Below, in pieces: positions 15,718-23,108 of a DNA stretch of 64,000 nt (positions are counted from its first letter, which is position 1; each line of letters opens with the position of its first letter). The DNA is taken from positions 558,001-622,000 of the forward strand of contig NZ_JASZYV010000003.1 in the NCBI RefSeq assembly GCF_030316895.1, given 5' to 3'. Source of the DNA: Variovorax dokdonensis (GTDB lineage: Bacteria; Pseudomonadota; Gammaproteobacteria; Burkholderiales; Burkholderiaceae_C). Under the pieces are notes generated by a model that worked only from the letters and a program-made list of their open reading frames with translations, had not been told where the DNA came from and ran no database searches. A program made the position numbers and the translations under genes.

Positions 15718-16929
15718 TTACTGCGACCTGGGCACGACGCGCTCGGTTTCGCGCTGAAGCGCAGGCAGCCATGCAAACGCGATCAGCATCAGGATCACCC
15801 CTGCGACCACCATCGGAGCGACCATCGGCCAGGCGCCGTGGGTGTAGGCGGCATCGACGAAGCTGGCTGCGATCTGCCCGGTGCAGAAAGCCACCAGCAT
15901 CATGACGAACCCCGACCACGAAACGGCCCGGCCCGCCAGGTGCGGCAGATCGCCCACTGCTCCGGCCTGCCCGCATGGCTGATGAATGCCGTGGCCCATG
16001 CAGAACACGGCGTGGCCCAGCAGCAGCGGCCACGCGCTGTGCGGCAGAAGCAGGCAGCCCAGCGCCTGGATGACGGCGCCGCAAAGACTCAGCGTCGCGC
16101 CGATGCGCACCGTGACGTAGGGCCCCTTCGCTCTCAGCAGTCGACGACACAGCGTGGTGCTGCAGATGTAGATGGCCGAGCCACCGGCCGGGATCCATCC
16201 ATACAGCGCCGGCGAGAAGCCCAGGTAGCCGATGTAGACCATCGGCGAGAGCAACAGAAAGCAGAACAGTCCGCCATACGTGGCCGCGGCCAGACTGCTC
16301 CACACGCGAAAGCTGCGGCTTGCGAACACCTCGCGCAGGCCGCCCTTGGGCATCGGCTGCCGATCGTCCCGGACGGGCAGCGTCTCGCCGAAGGAATGCC
16401 AACACATGGCGAGCAACACGACCGCATACAGCGCCATGGTCGCCAGAACCCAGCGCCAGCCTGCCCATTGCACGATGGCGGCACCGAGAATCGGCGCCAT
16501 CAGCGCGACCACGCCGAGCCCCGTCAGGCCGCGCGCCATGACGTGCGGCCCTTCGTGGGCCGGATAAAGGTCGCGCACCGCCGCGCGGGCACACACGAGG
16601 ATGCTCGCCATCGCCACGCCCTGCAGCGCACGCAATGCGGCCAGCACTTCGACGTTGGGTGCGAGAGCACCCGCGAGCGCCGCGATCACATACAGGATCA
16701 GTCCGCCGATCAAGACCGGCCGCCGCCCGGCGCGGTCCGCCAGCAGGCCCACCGGAATCTGCGCGATGCCGAAGGCGAGCACGAACACCGTCAGGCTGCT
16801 GCTGGCCGACCCGAGGTCGCGAGCGATCTCGGGCAATGCCGGCAGATAGCTGTCGGTGGCCACCGGCTGCGCCGCCAGCAGCAACGGCAACAGCCAGACG
16901 AAGTCGATGCCGTTCGGCGAGCGCTTCAC
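15718..16929 (-). CDS. Bcr/CflA-family MFS drug exporter
   Basis: 403 residues with twelve predicted membrane helices. The first half has QPVATDSYLPALPEIARDLGSASSSLTVFVLAFGIAQIPVGLLADRAGRRPVLIGG, the D-S-Y-L-P-A and loop 2-3 motifs of the DHA1 Bcr/CflA group, which pump out drugs such as bicyclomycin or sulfonamides. The start is a GTG at 16929 whose bases overlap the TGA of a 21-codon ORF just upstream, so translation may depend on coupling. No near-consensus ribosome binding site of its own is evident. Confidence 0.88.
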   Translation of the reverse strand: MKRSPNGIDFVWLLPLLLAAQPVATDSYLPALPEIARDLGSASSSLTVFVLAFGIAQIPVGLLADRAGRRPVLIGGLILYVIAALAGALAPNVEVLAALRALQGVAMASILVCARAAVRDLYPAHEGPHVMARGLTGLGVVALMAPILGAAIVQWAGWRWVLATMALYAVVLLAMCWHSFGETLPVRDDRQPMPKGGLREVFASRSFRVWSSLAAATYGGLFCFLLLSPMVYIGYLGFSPALYGWIPAGGSAIYICSTTLCRRLLRAKGPYVTVRIGATLSLCGAVIQALGCLLLPHSAWPLLLGHAVFCMGHGIHQPCGQAGAVGDLPHLAGRAVSWSGFVMMLVAFCTGQIAASFVDAAYTHGAWPMVAPMVVAGVILMLIAFAWLPALQRETERVVPRSQ

Positions 16930-16991
16930 GAAGGCACCCGCTTCGTGGCCAGCGCACGGCGAATCAACGCCACCTGCTCTTCATGTTGCAT
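16926..16991 (-). CDS. 21-codon leader ORF, possible remnant of a Rieske dioxygenase N-terminus
   Basis: An ATG at 16991 preceded by purine-rich AAGGAACAAGGCGGCG opens a 21-residue frame beginning MQHEEQVALIRRALATKR. Its TGA (16926-16928) overlaps the GTG start of the MFS gene. The peptide resembles the opening residues I recall from aromatic-ring-hydroxylating dioxygenase alpha subunits, without the rest of the protein, so it may be a fossil promoter-plus-start captured by the exporter gene, or a simple coupling leader peptide. Confidence 0.4.
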   Translation of the reverse strand: MQHEEQVALIRRALATKRVPS

Positions 16992-17123
16992 CGCCGCCTT
17001 GTTCCTTCCCTGTCCCGATGAGCATCTCGATCACAGGCACACCTTGCCCGCTTGGCCCGCATCTTACTTTTCGGACCGCGCACGGCGCTGGTGCATGGCA
17101 CGCCTCGTGCATGATCGGGGTGC

Positions 17124-17630
17124 ATGAGTCCTCCCACAGAAAATACATTGGATGAACGCGATGGCCGCTACTTGCGCAAGGCCATCGTCTGGTCGCACGC
17201 GGGGCGCCGCCGCGGCAATCGCCCCTTCGGCGCGGTGATCGTCTCGAGCACCGGCGAAGTGCTCTCCGAAGCCTATTGCGATACCGCCGAAACCGGCGAC
17301 TGCACCGGCCATGCCGAAGTCAACGCCATCCGCCGCCTGGCGGGCCGCGGCCTGTCGCGCGAGCAACTGGCCGGCGCCACGATCTATTCGTCGGCCGAGC
17401 CATGCGTGATGTGCGCCGGCGCCATCTTCTGGTCGGCCATCGGGCGGGTGGTGTACGGCATCGATGCCGAGCGGCTGAGGGCCTTCCGCGGCGAGCGGGC
17501 AGACCAGGTGGATGCCGAGTTGTCCTGCCGCGACGTGTTCCGCGCATCCCCCAACCCCATCGAGTGCATCGGCCCGGCCTTGATCGACGAGGCCGCTGCC
17601 GCACACATGGGCGCCTGGAAGACGGATTGA
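17124..17630 (+). CDS. Nucleoside deaminase (CMP/dCMP/guanine deaminase fold)
   Basis: 168 residues with the zinc site of cytidine/guanine deaminases: GHAEVNAIRRL (His ligand and catalytic Glu) and SSAEPCVMCAGAIFWSAIG (two Cys ligands). Overall form resembles guanine deaminase GuaD/TadA-like proteins; tRNA deaminase TadA usually keeps extra tRNA-binding residues, so a free base or nucleoside is the more likely substrate. Its stop overlaps the ureD start (TGATG), which hints at a purine-to-urea nitrogen salvage link. Confidence 0.88.
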   Translation: MSPPTENTLDERDGRYLRKAIVWSHAGRRRGNRPFGAVIVSSTGEVLSEAYCDTAETGDCTGHAEVNAIRRLAGRGLSREQLAGATIYSSAEPCVMCAGAIFWSAIGRVVYGIDAERLRAFRGERADQVDAELSCRDVFRASPNPIECIGPALIDEAAAAHMGAWKTD

Positions 17631-18466
17631 TGGGCTGGCACGCGAAGCTCGCACTCGACTACCGCTTCGATCCGCAACGCCAGCGCACGGTGGCCCGCTC
17701 GAGCCACAGCGGGCCGCTGCGCGTCTTGCAAAGCCTGTATCCCGAAGGCGACGCGGTCTGCCACAACGTGCTGATCCACCCGCCCGGTGGCTTGGTGGGC
17801 GGCGACGTGCTGGACATCGAACTGCACGCCGGCGCAAGTAGCCACGCCCTCGTCACCACGCCGGGGGCTACGCGCTTCTATCGCACCGAAGGCCAGGTCG
17901 CCGTGCAGCGCACGCACCTGGTGCTCGAACCTGGCGCGCGACTCGACTGGCTGCCGCTCGAAGCCATCTGCTTCAACGCCTGCCGCGCCGAGAACCACCT
18001 GCGCATCGACCTCGCCCCTGGCGCGCAGATGCTGGGCTGGGACGTGATCGCACTGGGCCTGCCCGGAGCAGGCCAAGCCTTCGAAGCAGGCAGTCTGCTG
18101 CAGCACATCGAGATGCCGGGTATCTGGCTGGAACGCGGCCGCATCGACGCCACCGACACGCGACTGCTCGAAAGCCCGCTGGGGCTGGCCGGCCAGCGCA
18201 GCCTGGCGACGCTGTTCCTGCTCAGCGGCGAGCCCCTGCCCCCCACGCAGCGCGATGCCCTGCTCGACTCCGCCCGCGCGCTTTGCGACGCCAGCCCGCT
18301 GCAGGGCAGCAGCGGAGCCACCAGCCCTCACGCGCAGGTGGTGGTGCTGCGGGCGCTGGCGCCGGTGGTGGAGCCGGCGATGAATCTGCTGCGCGAAGTC
18401 TGGCAGGCCTGGCGCGCACAACTTTGGCAAATGCCTCGCGGCATGCCCCGAATCTGGGCAACCTAG
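17630..18466 (+). CDS. ureD: Urease accessory protein UreD
   Basis: 278 residues; ATG at 17630 overlaps the previous stop by one base. GPLRVLQSLYPEGDAVCHNVLIHPPGGLVGGDVLDIELHAGASSHALVTTPGATRFYRT is the typical UreD N-terminal half, and LPLEAICFNACRAENHLRIDL follows. UreD is the scaffold for UreF/UreG during nickel insertion into urease. Normally ureABC and ureEFG follow, yet the next genes here are a hypothetical and a TetR regulator, so either the urease genes are elsewhere or this copy is an orphan. The urea importer urtABCDE lies 7 kb downstream. Confidence 0.95.
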   Translation: MGWHAKLALDYRFDPQRQRTVARSSHSGPLRVLQSLYPEGDAVCHNVLIHPPGGLVGGDVLDIELHAGASSHALVTTPGATRFYRTEGQVAVQRTHLVLEPGARLDWLPLEAICFNACRAENHLRIDLAPGAQMLGWDVIALGLPGAGQAFEAGSLLQHIEMPGIWLERGRIDATDTRLLESPLGLAGQRSLATLFLLSGEPLPPTQRDALLDSARALCDASPLQGSSGATSPHAQVVVLRALAPVVEPAMNLLREVWQAWRAQLWQMPRGMPRIWAT

Positions 18467-18591
18467 CGACTCGCCGACGGCGGCAGGGAGGTCGCAATCC
18501 GTCACATCTTCAATGCACCAAGCGGCCCGGCCACTGAGAAAATCAGGCCAAAAATGTGAACTTCCATTTGCGTTTCTGGCCGATTGGACCC

Positions 18592-19107
18592 ATGGTGCTC
18601 AACCCCGCCCTCGATGCCTTGAACGAACGATTGAGTTTCGCCGAGATGCTGGTGACCCTCGTTCGACAACGTTGCGCTGAAACGGGCGCCACGCGCACCT
18701 CGCGCACCGGCCTGCAACTGCGCGTGCCGGTGGATGAGCGCCCGTCGGTACGGCGGGGCCTGGATGCGCTGATCGACCTGGGCGTGCTGGGCACTAACGG
18801 CGAGGACATCGGCCTGACGATGCAGGGCCGAACCTTCCTGGCTTATTGCCGTCGCCTGCGCGGCGAACCCACCGGACCCAACGAATTGCGCGACCTCAAC
18901 GTCGTGCATCGCATCGTCACGTCCATCGAGGACGACGCCCGGCTCGATTCGGACCAGTCGCCCGACGAGGTGCGTACGCTACCGGGCCGGCTGGAAGAAG
19001 AGTTCCGTGAACGCCACAAGTCTGGCTCTTCGTCCAAGTTGTGGATCGTCATTGCGCTGGTGCTGGCACTGGTGGGCGTCATCCTGCTCGCGCTGCCACC
19101 GCACTGA
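18592..19107 (+). CDS. Hypothetical protein with helical N-domain and C-terminal membrane anchor
   Basis: 171 residues from the ATG at 18592 (frame open from a GTG at 18556). The N-terminal ~90 residues (LNERLSFAEMLVTLVRQRCAETGATRTSRTGLQLRVPVDERPSVRRGLDALIDLGVLGTNGEDIGLTMQGRTFLAYC) have the spacing of a winged-helix domain but no clear family. A charged linker follows and a single membrane helix lies at the extreme C-terminus (LWIVIALVLALVGVILLAL), which would make it tail-anchored. Unrecognised; no obvious ribosome binding site. Confidence 0.6.
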   Translation: MVLNPALDALNERLSFAEMLVTLVRQRCAETGATRTSRTGLQLRVPVDERPSVRRGLDALIDLGVLGTNGEDIGLTMQGRTFLAYCRRLRGEPTGPNELRDLNVVHRIVTSIEDDARLDSDQSPDEVRTLPGRLEEEFRERHKSGSSSKLWIVIALVLALVGVILLALPPH

Positions 19108-19128
19108 TCCTGATCTGCGCGCGCGGCG

Positions 19129-19845
19129 CTAGTTGCGCGACCCGACGCCGGCGGCCCGGGCGCTCTTGGACAGCAGCTTGATCGCATCGGCCGAGCGCGG
19201 ACCGGGAAAGCGCTGCACCACACCGAGCAAGAGCACGTCGAGCAGGAGCTCGAGGTGGGCCTCGGCGTCCAGGCGCTCGATCCAGGGGTCGTCGCCCGAT
19301 GCGATGCGCAGCGAGGTCATGCCATGCACGCCTTCCCAGATCATCTGGGTCATCAGGGCCTGTTGCATCTGATCGCCGGCCACGTGGCCTTCCTTTGCGA
19401 GCTGTGCGATCAGGTCGCAGACGAAGGCATACGGGTCGTGCTGCGGGTCACCGAACGTCAGCGTCGATGTCTCGATGGGCGGCGCGGGGCGCGGCTCCAT
19501 GAAGAGCAGGAAGTACACGTCAGGATGCTGCAACCCGTTGCGCACGTGCGCGCGGCACACGAGGCGGATGCGCTCCAGCGCTGTCTTGCCGCCAGAAGCC
19601 GCATCCATCATCAGCTTGTGCAGGCGGATCAGGTCGTCGTCGAGCGCGGTCGTGATCATGGTGGCCTTGTCGCCGAACAATGCGTAGACCACCGTATTGG
19701 AAAAGCCGGACTCCTCTGCGACCTTGCGCATGGTGATGTCGCGCGCACCGCTCCTGGCGATCATCTTGCGCACGACCTTCAGGATGTCCTTGCGCCGCTT
19801 GGCCAGCTCTCGCTGCTTGCGTTCCTCGAGCTTGCTGCTGGGCAT
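19129..19845 (-). CDS. TetR/AcrR-family regulator
   Basis: 238 residues. The DNA-binding helix-turn-helix is KVVRKMIARSGARDITMRKVAEESGFSNTVVYALFGDKATMI at about residues 22-65; the rest is an alpha-helical ligand-binding domain with the TetR-type pattern LIRLHKLMMDAA ... ALMTQMIWEGVHGMTSL. It is divergent from the porin operon with 214 bases between starts; inverted repeats in that gap are candidate operators. It probably represses the porin/cytochrome/flavoprotein/PLP operon. Ligand unknown. Confidence 0.9.
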   Translation of the reverse strand: MPSSKLEERKQRELAKRRKDILKVVRKMIARSGARDITMRKVAEESGFSNTVVYALFGDKATMITTALDDDLIRLHKLMMDAASGGKTALERIRLVCRAHVRNGLQHPDVYFLLFMEPRPAPPIETSTLTFGDPQHDPYAFVCDLIAQLAKEGHVAGDQMQQALMTQMIWEGVHGMTSLRIASGDDPWIERLDAEAHLELLLDVLLLGVVQRFPGPRSADAIKLLSKSARAAGVGSRN

Positions 19846-19907
19846 TCAATCCTCTGAATTGCAAACCGCTTGATCTTATTCGCCCATCCACCATCCGGAG
19901 GCGGGGC

Positions 19908-19924
19908 GTCGTCGCTTTGACGAC
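19908..19924. promoter_or_regulatory. Perfect inverted repeat GTCGTC-N5-GACGAC
   Basis: Six-base arms separated by GCTTT in the gap between the TetR gene and the porin operon. Could be an operator for TetR autoregulation; a chance palindrome is possible. Confidence 0.4.
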
Positions 19925-19955
19925 ACGCGTTTCAAAAGATACATCGTTTCTTTTC

Positions 19956-19968
19956 AGAACAACGTTCT
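19956..19968. promoter_or_regulatory. Candidate TetR operator AGAAC-AAC-GTTCT
   Basis: Five-base inverted arms around three bases, ~90 bases upstream of the porin start. TetR-type proteins commonly bind short palindromes in such gaps, usually covering the -10/-35 of the divergent operon. No experiment is implied; the assignment is inference from position and symmetry. Confidence 0.45.
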
Positions 19969-20059
19969 AGAATCTCGCTCGCTGTCACTGCCCCGGTTGG
20001 CCGATCACCATCGGACAGGTCGAGGCTCGAACGGCAAAGCAAAACAGGGAGACAAAACG

Positions 20060-21241
20060 ATGAGAAGAAACAGCACCCGGCTGGCGGCAGCGCTCGCCTG
20101 GCCATTTCTGTGCGCGACAGCGAGCGCCCAGAGCACATTGCAGATCTACGGCGCCGTCGACGCCGGCCTGCGGCACGAGACCAATGCCGCCGACTACGGA
20201 CCCGATGGCACACCACAAGGCACCGGCGTTCGCACCGGCTTTGCCCGGGGCGGCGGCGGGCTGACCCAGAGCTACTGGGGCATCAAGGGCACCGAGGATC
20301 TTGGCGGCGGGAGTCAGGCGCTCATGGCGCTCGAGAGCCGCTTCGACCTTGCCAAAGGCCAGATCGAGCGCAACTCGCCCTTCTTCGAACTGTCCTATGT
20401 GGGCCTGCAGCTGCCCAATCTCGGCCAGTTCACGCTCGGTCGCCAATACAACGTGGCGCTCGAGGCTGCCTCGATGGTTTGGGGCTCCAACCTGTGGGTC
20501 GACTACTTCAACGCCTTCAAGCCCGAGCACACGATGCTCGCCGTCGGCCGGGCCAACAACATGCTCCACTACGGCGCGCAGCTTGGCGACGTTGTGGCCT
20601 TGGCCCAATACACCTTCGGTGAGGCCGAGGGCAGCATGCGCCGCGGCGCGCAGTACGGCGGAGCCATCGCCTACGTGCCCGAGAAAGGGCCGCTCAAGCT
20701 CAGCGGCTCGTGGCTTCGCAGCACCGACGACTCCACCGGTGGCAAGTTCGACGCTTACAACGCCGGTGCGCAAGTCAGTCTGGGCGAGAAGACCTCGCTG
20801 CAGGCCGGCTACCTCGTCAACAAGCGCGACAACAACTTCCAGTCGTTCAGGAACGCGGGCGTCGGGCCGATCGAACTGGCCGCACTGGCCATCATCTCGC
20901 CCGCCCAGGTGCTTTATCCGGACATGCCAGGCGGCATCAAGCGGCGCCAGATGGTGATGGGCGGGGTGACCTACAAAGCCACCCCGCTCCTGACCTTCGC
21001 GGCCAACTTCTGGCTGACGCGCCAGAGCGGCTACACGCAGGACTTCGACGGCTCGGCCAGCCAGTTCCAGCTGGTGGCGGGTTACGCGCTGTCCAAGCGG
21101 ACGCTGCTCTACCTGGAGCTTGACCGCTCGATCTATCGCGATGGCATGGTCGGCACCCAGCTCACCGGCCTGAGCGAACAAAGTCCCACCCTCGAACGTT
21201 CTCAGACCGGTACGACGGTCGGCATCCGGCACATCTTCTGA
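20060..21241 (+). CDS. Gram-negative porin (Porin_4/OmpC-like)
   Basis: 393 residues with signal peptide (LAAALAWPFLCATASAQS) followed by the usual STLQIYGAVDAGLRHETNA. SYWGIKGTEDLGGGSQALMALESRFDLAKG, YVGLQLPNLGQFTLGRQYN and C-terminal GIRHIF (terminal Phe for outer-membrane insertion) are typical of Burkholderiales trimeric porins with 16 strands. The ATG at 20060 has AGGGAGA a few bases upstream. It leads an operon; the stop overlaps the next start (TGATG), which is unusual for porins and suggests it is the entry pore for the operon's substrate. Confidence 0.92.
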   Translation: MRRNSTRLAAALAWPFLCATASAQSTLQIYGAVDAGLRHETNAADYGPDGTPQGTGVRTGFARGGGGLTQSYWGIKGTEDLGGGSQALMALESRFDLAKGQIERNSPFFELSYVGLQLPNLGQFTLGRQYNVALEAASMVWGSNLWVDYFNAFKPEHTMLAVGRANNMLHYGAQLGDVVALAQYTFGEAEGSMRRGAQYGGAIAYVPEKGPLKLSGSWLRSTDDSTGGKFDAYNAGAQVSLGEKTSLQAGYLVNKRDNNFQSFRNAGVGPIELAALAIISPAQVLYPDMPGGIKRRQMVMGGVTYKATPLLTFAANFWLTRQSGYTQDFDGSASQFQLVAGYALSKRTLLYLELDRSIYRDGMVGTQLTGLSEQSPTLERSQTGTTVGIRHIF

Positions 21242-21642
21242 TGAAGGCCGACGTCATGCCTCGCTGCCTGCGCAAGGCAGCCCGTTGGGTGGCTTGCGTA
21301 GGCATGTTTGCCGCAGCGGTTGTGGCCGGCCCGGTCGCCTTGGCGAACACGCTCGAAGAGGTGCGGCAAGCCGAGGCGCTCCTGCCCGACGACGCCGCCC
21401 TGCGCGAGCGCTACCTGCGCTCCTGCGTCATCTGCCACACATCGATGGAGGCCGGCGCGCCGCTGACGGGTTCGATCGAACAGTGGCGGCCTCGCCTCAC
21501 CAAGGGGATGGACACCCTCGTCAAACATGCAATGCAGGGCTTGCGCGCCATGCCACCCAAAGGCCTGTGTGCCGATTGCTCCGAAGCCGACATGCAGGCA
21601 TTGATCAAATTCATGAGCCAAGGGAAGGAGAAAAACAGATGA
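21241..21642 (+). CDS. Small periplasmic c-type cytochrome
   Basis: 133 residues with an N-terminal hydrophobic export signal (ACVGMFAAAVVAGPVALA) and one heme-c motif, CVICH, near residue 62; a later Met within GLRAMPPKGLCADCSEADM is a plausible sixth ligand, and two extra Cys (CADC) recall the cytochrome c5 group. Translation overlaps both neighbours. It probably accepts electrons from the flavoprotein encoded next and hands them to the respiratory chain. Confidence 0.88.
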   Translation: MKADVMPRCLRKAARWVACVGMFAAAVVAGPVALANTLEEVRQAEALLPDDAALRERYLRSCVICHTSMEAGAPLTGSIEQWRPRLTKGMDTLVKHAMQGLRAMPPKGLCADCSEADMQALIKFMSQGKEKNR

Positions 21643-23108
21643 AGAAATCGACAAGCGCGCATCGCGACGAACGCCGTGCGGTGCTGAAAGCGGGCACAGG
21701 CATGGCGGTCGGTGCGGCACTCACCGGCCTTGGTCTGGACGCCGCCGCCGCGCCGGCGGCCGATGCGCCCGCAGGCGCAGGCGCAGGCGGATCGGCTTCT
21801 GCGGATCGCGCGATCACCGTCGCGGCCGATGCGCGGGACGCATGGTCCAACTGGTCCGGGATCCAGTTCTGCTCGCCGCAGGTGATGGCCACGCCAGGCA
21901 GCGAGACCGAACTGGCCGACGTGCTGGCCGATGCTGGCGGCGGCATACGTTGTGTCGGCGCCGGGCACTCGTTCACGGGGCTGGTGCCGACGGACGCCAC
22001 GCTGATCTCGCTCGACCGCCTGTCCAAGCTCCAGTCGGTCAGCGCAACAGCGCAAACCGCGACGATCCAGGCGGGCATCCGGCTCGCCGCCTTGTCCCGC
22101 CAGTTGGACATCCAAGGCTGCGCACTGCGCAACTTGCCGGACATCGATACCCAGTCCTATGCAGGTGCCATCGCCACCGGCACCCATGGCACCGGCAAGG
22201 CACTGCCGGCGTTGCATGCCGATACGGTAGGCCTGCGGATCATGACTTCCACGGGGCAACCCATCGAATGCAGCGAGACGGACCAACCCGATCTGCTCGC
22301 AGCCGCCCGCGTTTCGCTGGGGTGCCTCGGCGTGGTCACGCAAGCCACCGTTCGTGTGGTGCCGGCGTACAACCTGCACCGGCGCGTCTACCTGCTTCCC
22401 GTGCAGGACATGCTCGACCAGGCGCCTGCCCTGGCTGACAAGCATCGGAACTTCGAGTTCTATTACCTGCCCCACACCGGCTTCGCGGCGAGCATCGTGC
22501 ACGACGTCTATGAAGGCGACGACGTGGCGCAATCGCCTTCGGCCGCTGAAGACGTGCTGACCGACCTGCGGCGTTTGCGCGACTGGTTCAGCTGGTTCCC
22601 AAGCTTGCGCAGGATGGTCGCCGGGTGGGCGATCGATGCCGACCAGACCGAGGAAGCACGCAACCGATCCTGGAAGCTCTTGTCCACGCAACGCCCCACC
22701 AAGTTCAACGAGTCGGAGTTCCACGTGCCCCAAGCCCTCGGCATTGCCTGCGTGCGCGAGGTGATCGCCGCACTCGAGCAGCGCGCCGACACGTACTTCC
22801 CCATGGAATTACGGTTCGTCAAGGCCGACGACGCATGGCTGAGCCCCTTCTACCAGCGCGACAGCTGTTCGATCGCCGTGCATGCCGCGCAAGGCGAGCC
22901 CTACGACTACCTCGTCTCGCAGATCGGGCCCATCTTCCGCAAGCACGAAGGACGTCCTCATTGGGGCAAGCTGCACGACCTGAGCGCCTCCGACCTGGCT
23001 GGGCTCTATCCGCGCTGGAAGGACTTCCTGTCGGTGCGAGAGCAACTCGATCCCCAGGGTCGCATGCTCAACCCGTACACGCGACGATTGTTCGGGCTGG
23101 CCACATGA
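21639..23108 (+). CDS. FAD-linked oxidase of the sugar-1,4-lactone oxidase family, exported
   Basis: 489 residues; ATG at 21639 overlaps the cytochrome stop (ATGA) with AAGGAG nearby. A twin-arginine-like segment DERRAVLKAG plus hydrophobic stretch suggests Tat export. The FAD domain shows CVGAGHSFTGLVPTDATLISLDRL, where His would carry covalent FAD as in arabinono-lactone/gulono-lactone/alditol oxidases, then AGAIATGTHGTGKALPALHADTVGLRI; the C-terminal part ends PQGRMLNPYTRRLFG, the ALO-domain ending. It should oxidise a polyol, aldonolactone or related compound in the periplasm and use the preceding cytochrome as acceptor. Confidence 0.88.
   Translation: MKKSTSAHRDERRAVLKAGTGMAVGAALTGLGLDAAAAPAADAPAGAGAGGSASADRAITVAADARDAWSNWSGIQFCSPQVMATPGSETELADVLADAGGGIRCVGAGHSFTGLVPTDATLISLDRLSKLQSVSATAQTATIQAGIRLAALSRQLDIQGCALRNLPDIDTQSYAGAIATGTHGTGKALPALHADTVGLRIMTSTGQPIECSETDQPDLLAAARVSLGCLGVVTQATVRVVPAYNLHRRVYLLPVQDMLDQAPALADKHRNFEFYYLPHTGFAASIVHDVYEGDDVAQSPSAAEDVLTDLRRLRDWFSWFPSLRRMVAGWAIDADQTEEARNRSWKLLSTQRPTKFNESEFHVPQALGIACVREVIAALEQRADTYFPMELRFVKADDAWLSPFYQRDSCSIAVHAAQGEPYDYLVSQIGPIFRKHEGRPHWGKLHDLSASDLAGLYPRWKDFLSVREQLDPQGRMLNPYTRRLFGLAT

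Noticed and set aside
14776..17127. 783-residue plus-strand ORF across three minus-strand genes
   Set aside because: Covers DsbA-like, MFS and flavin oxidoreductase genes on the opposite strand; no coherent domain.
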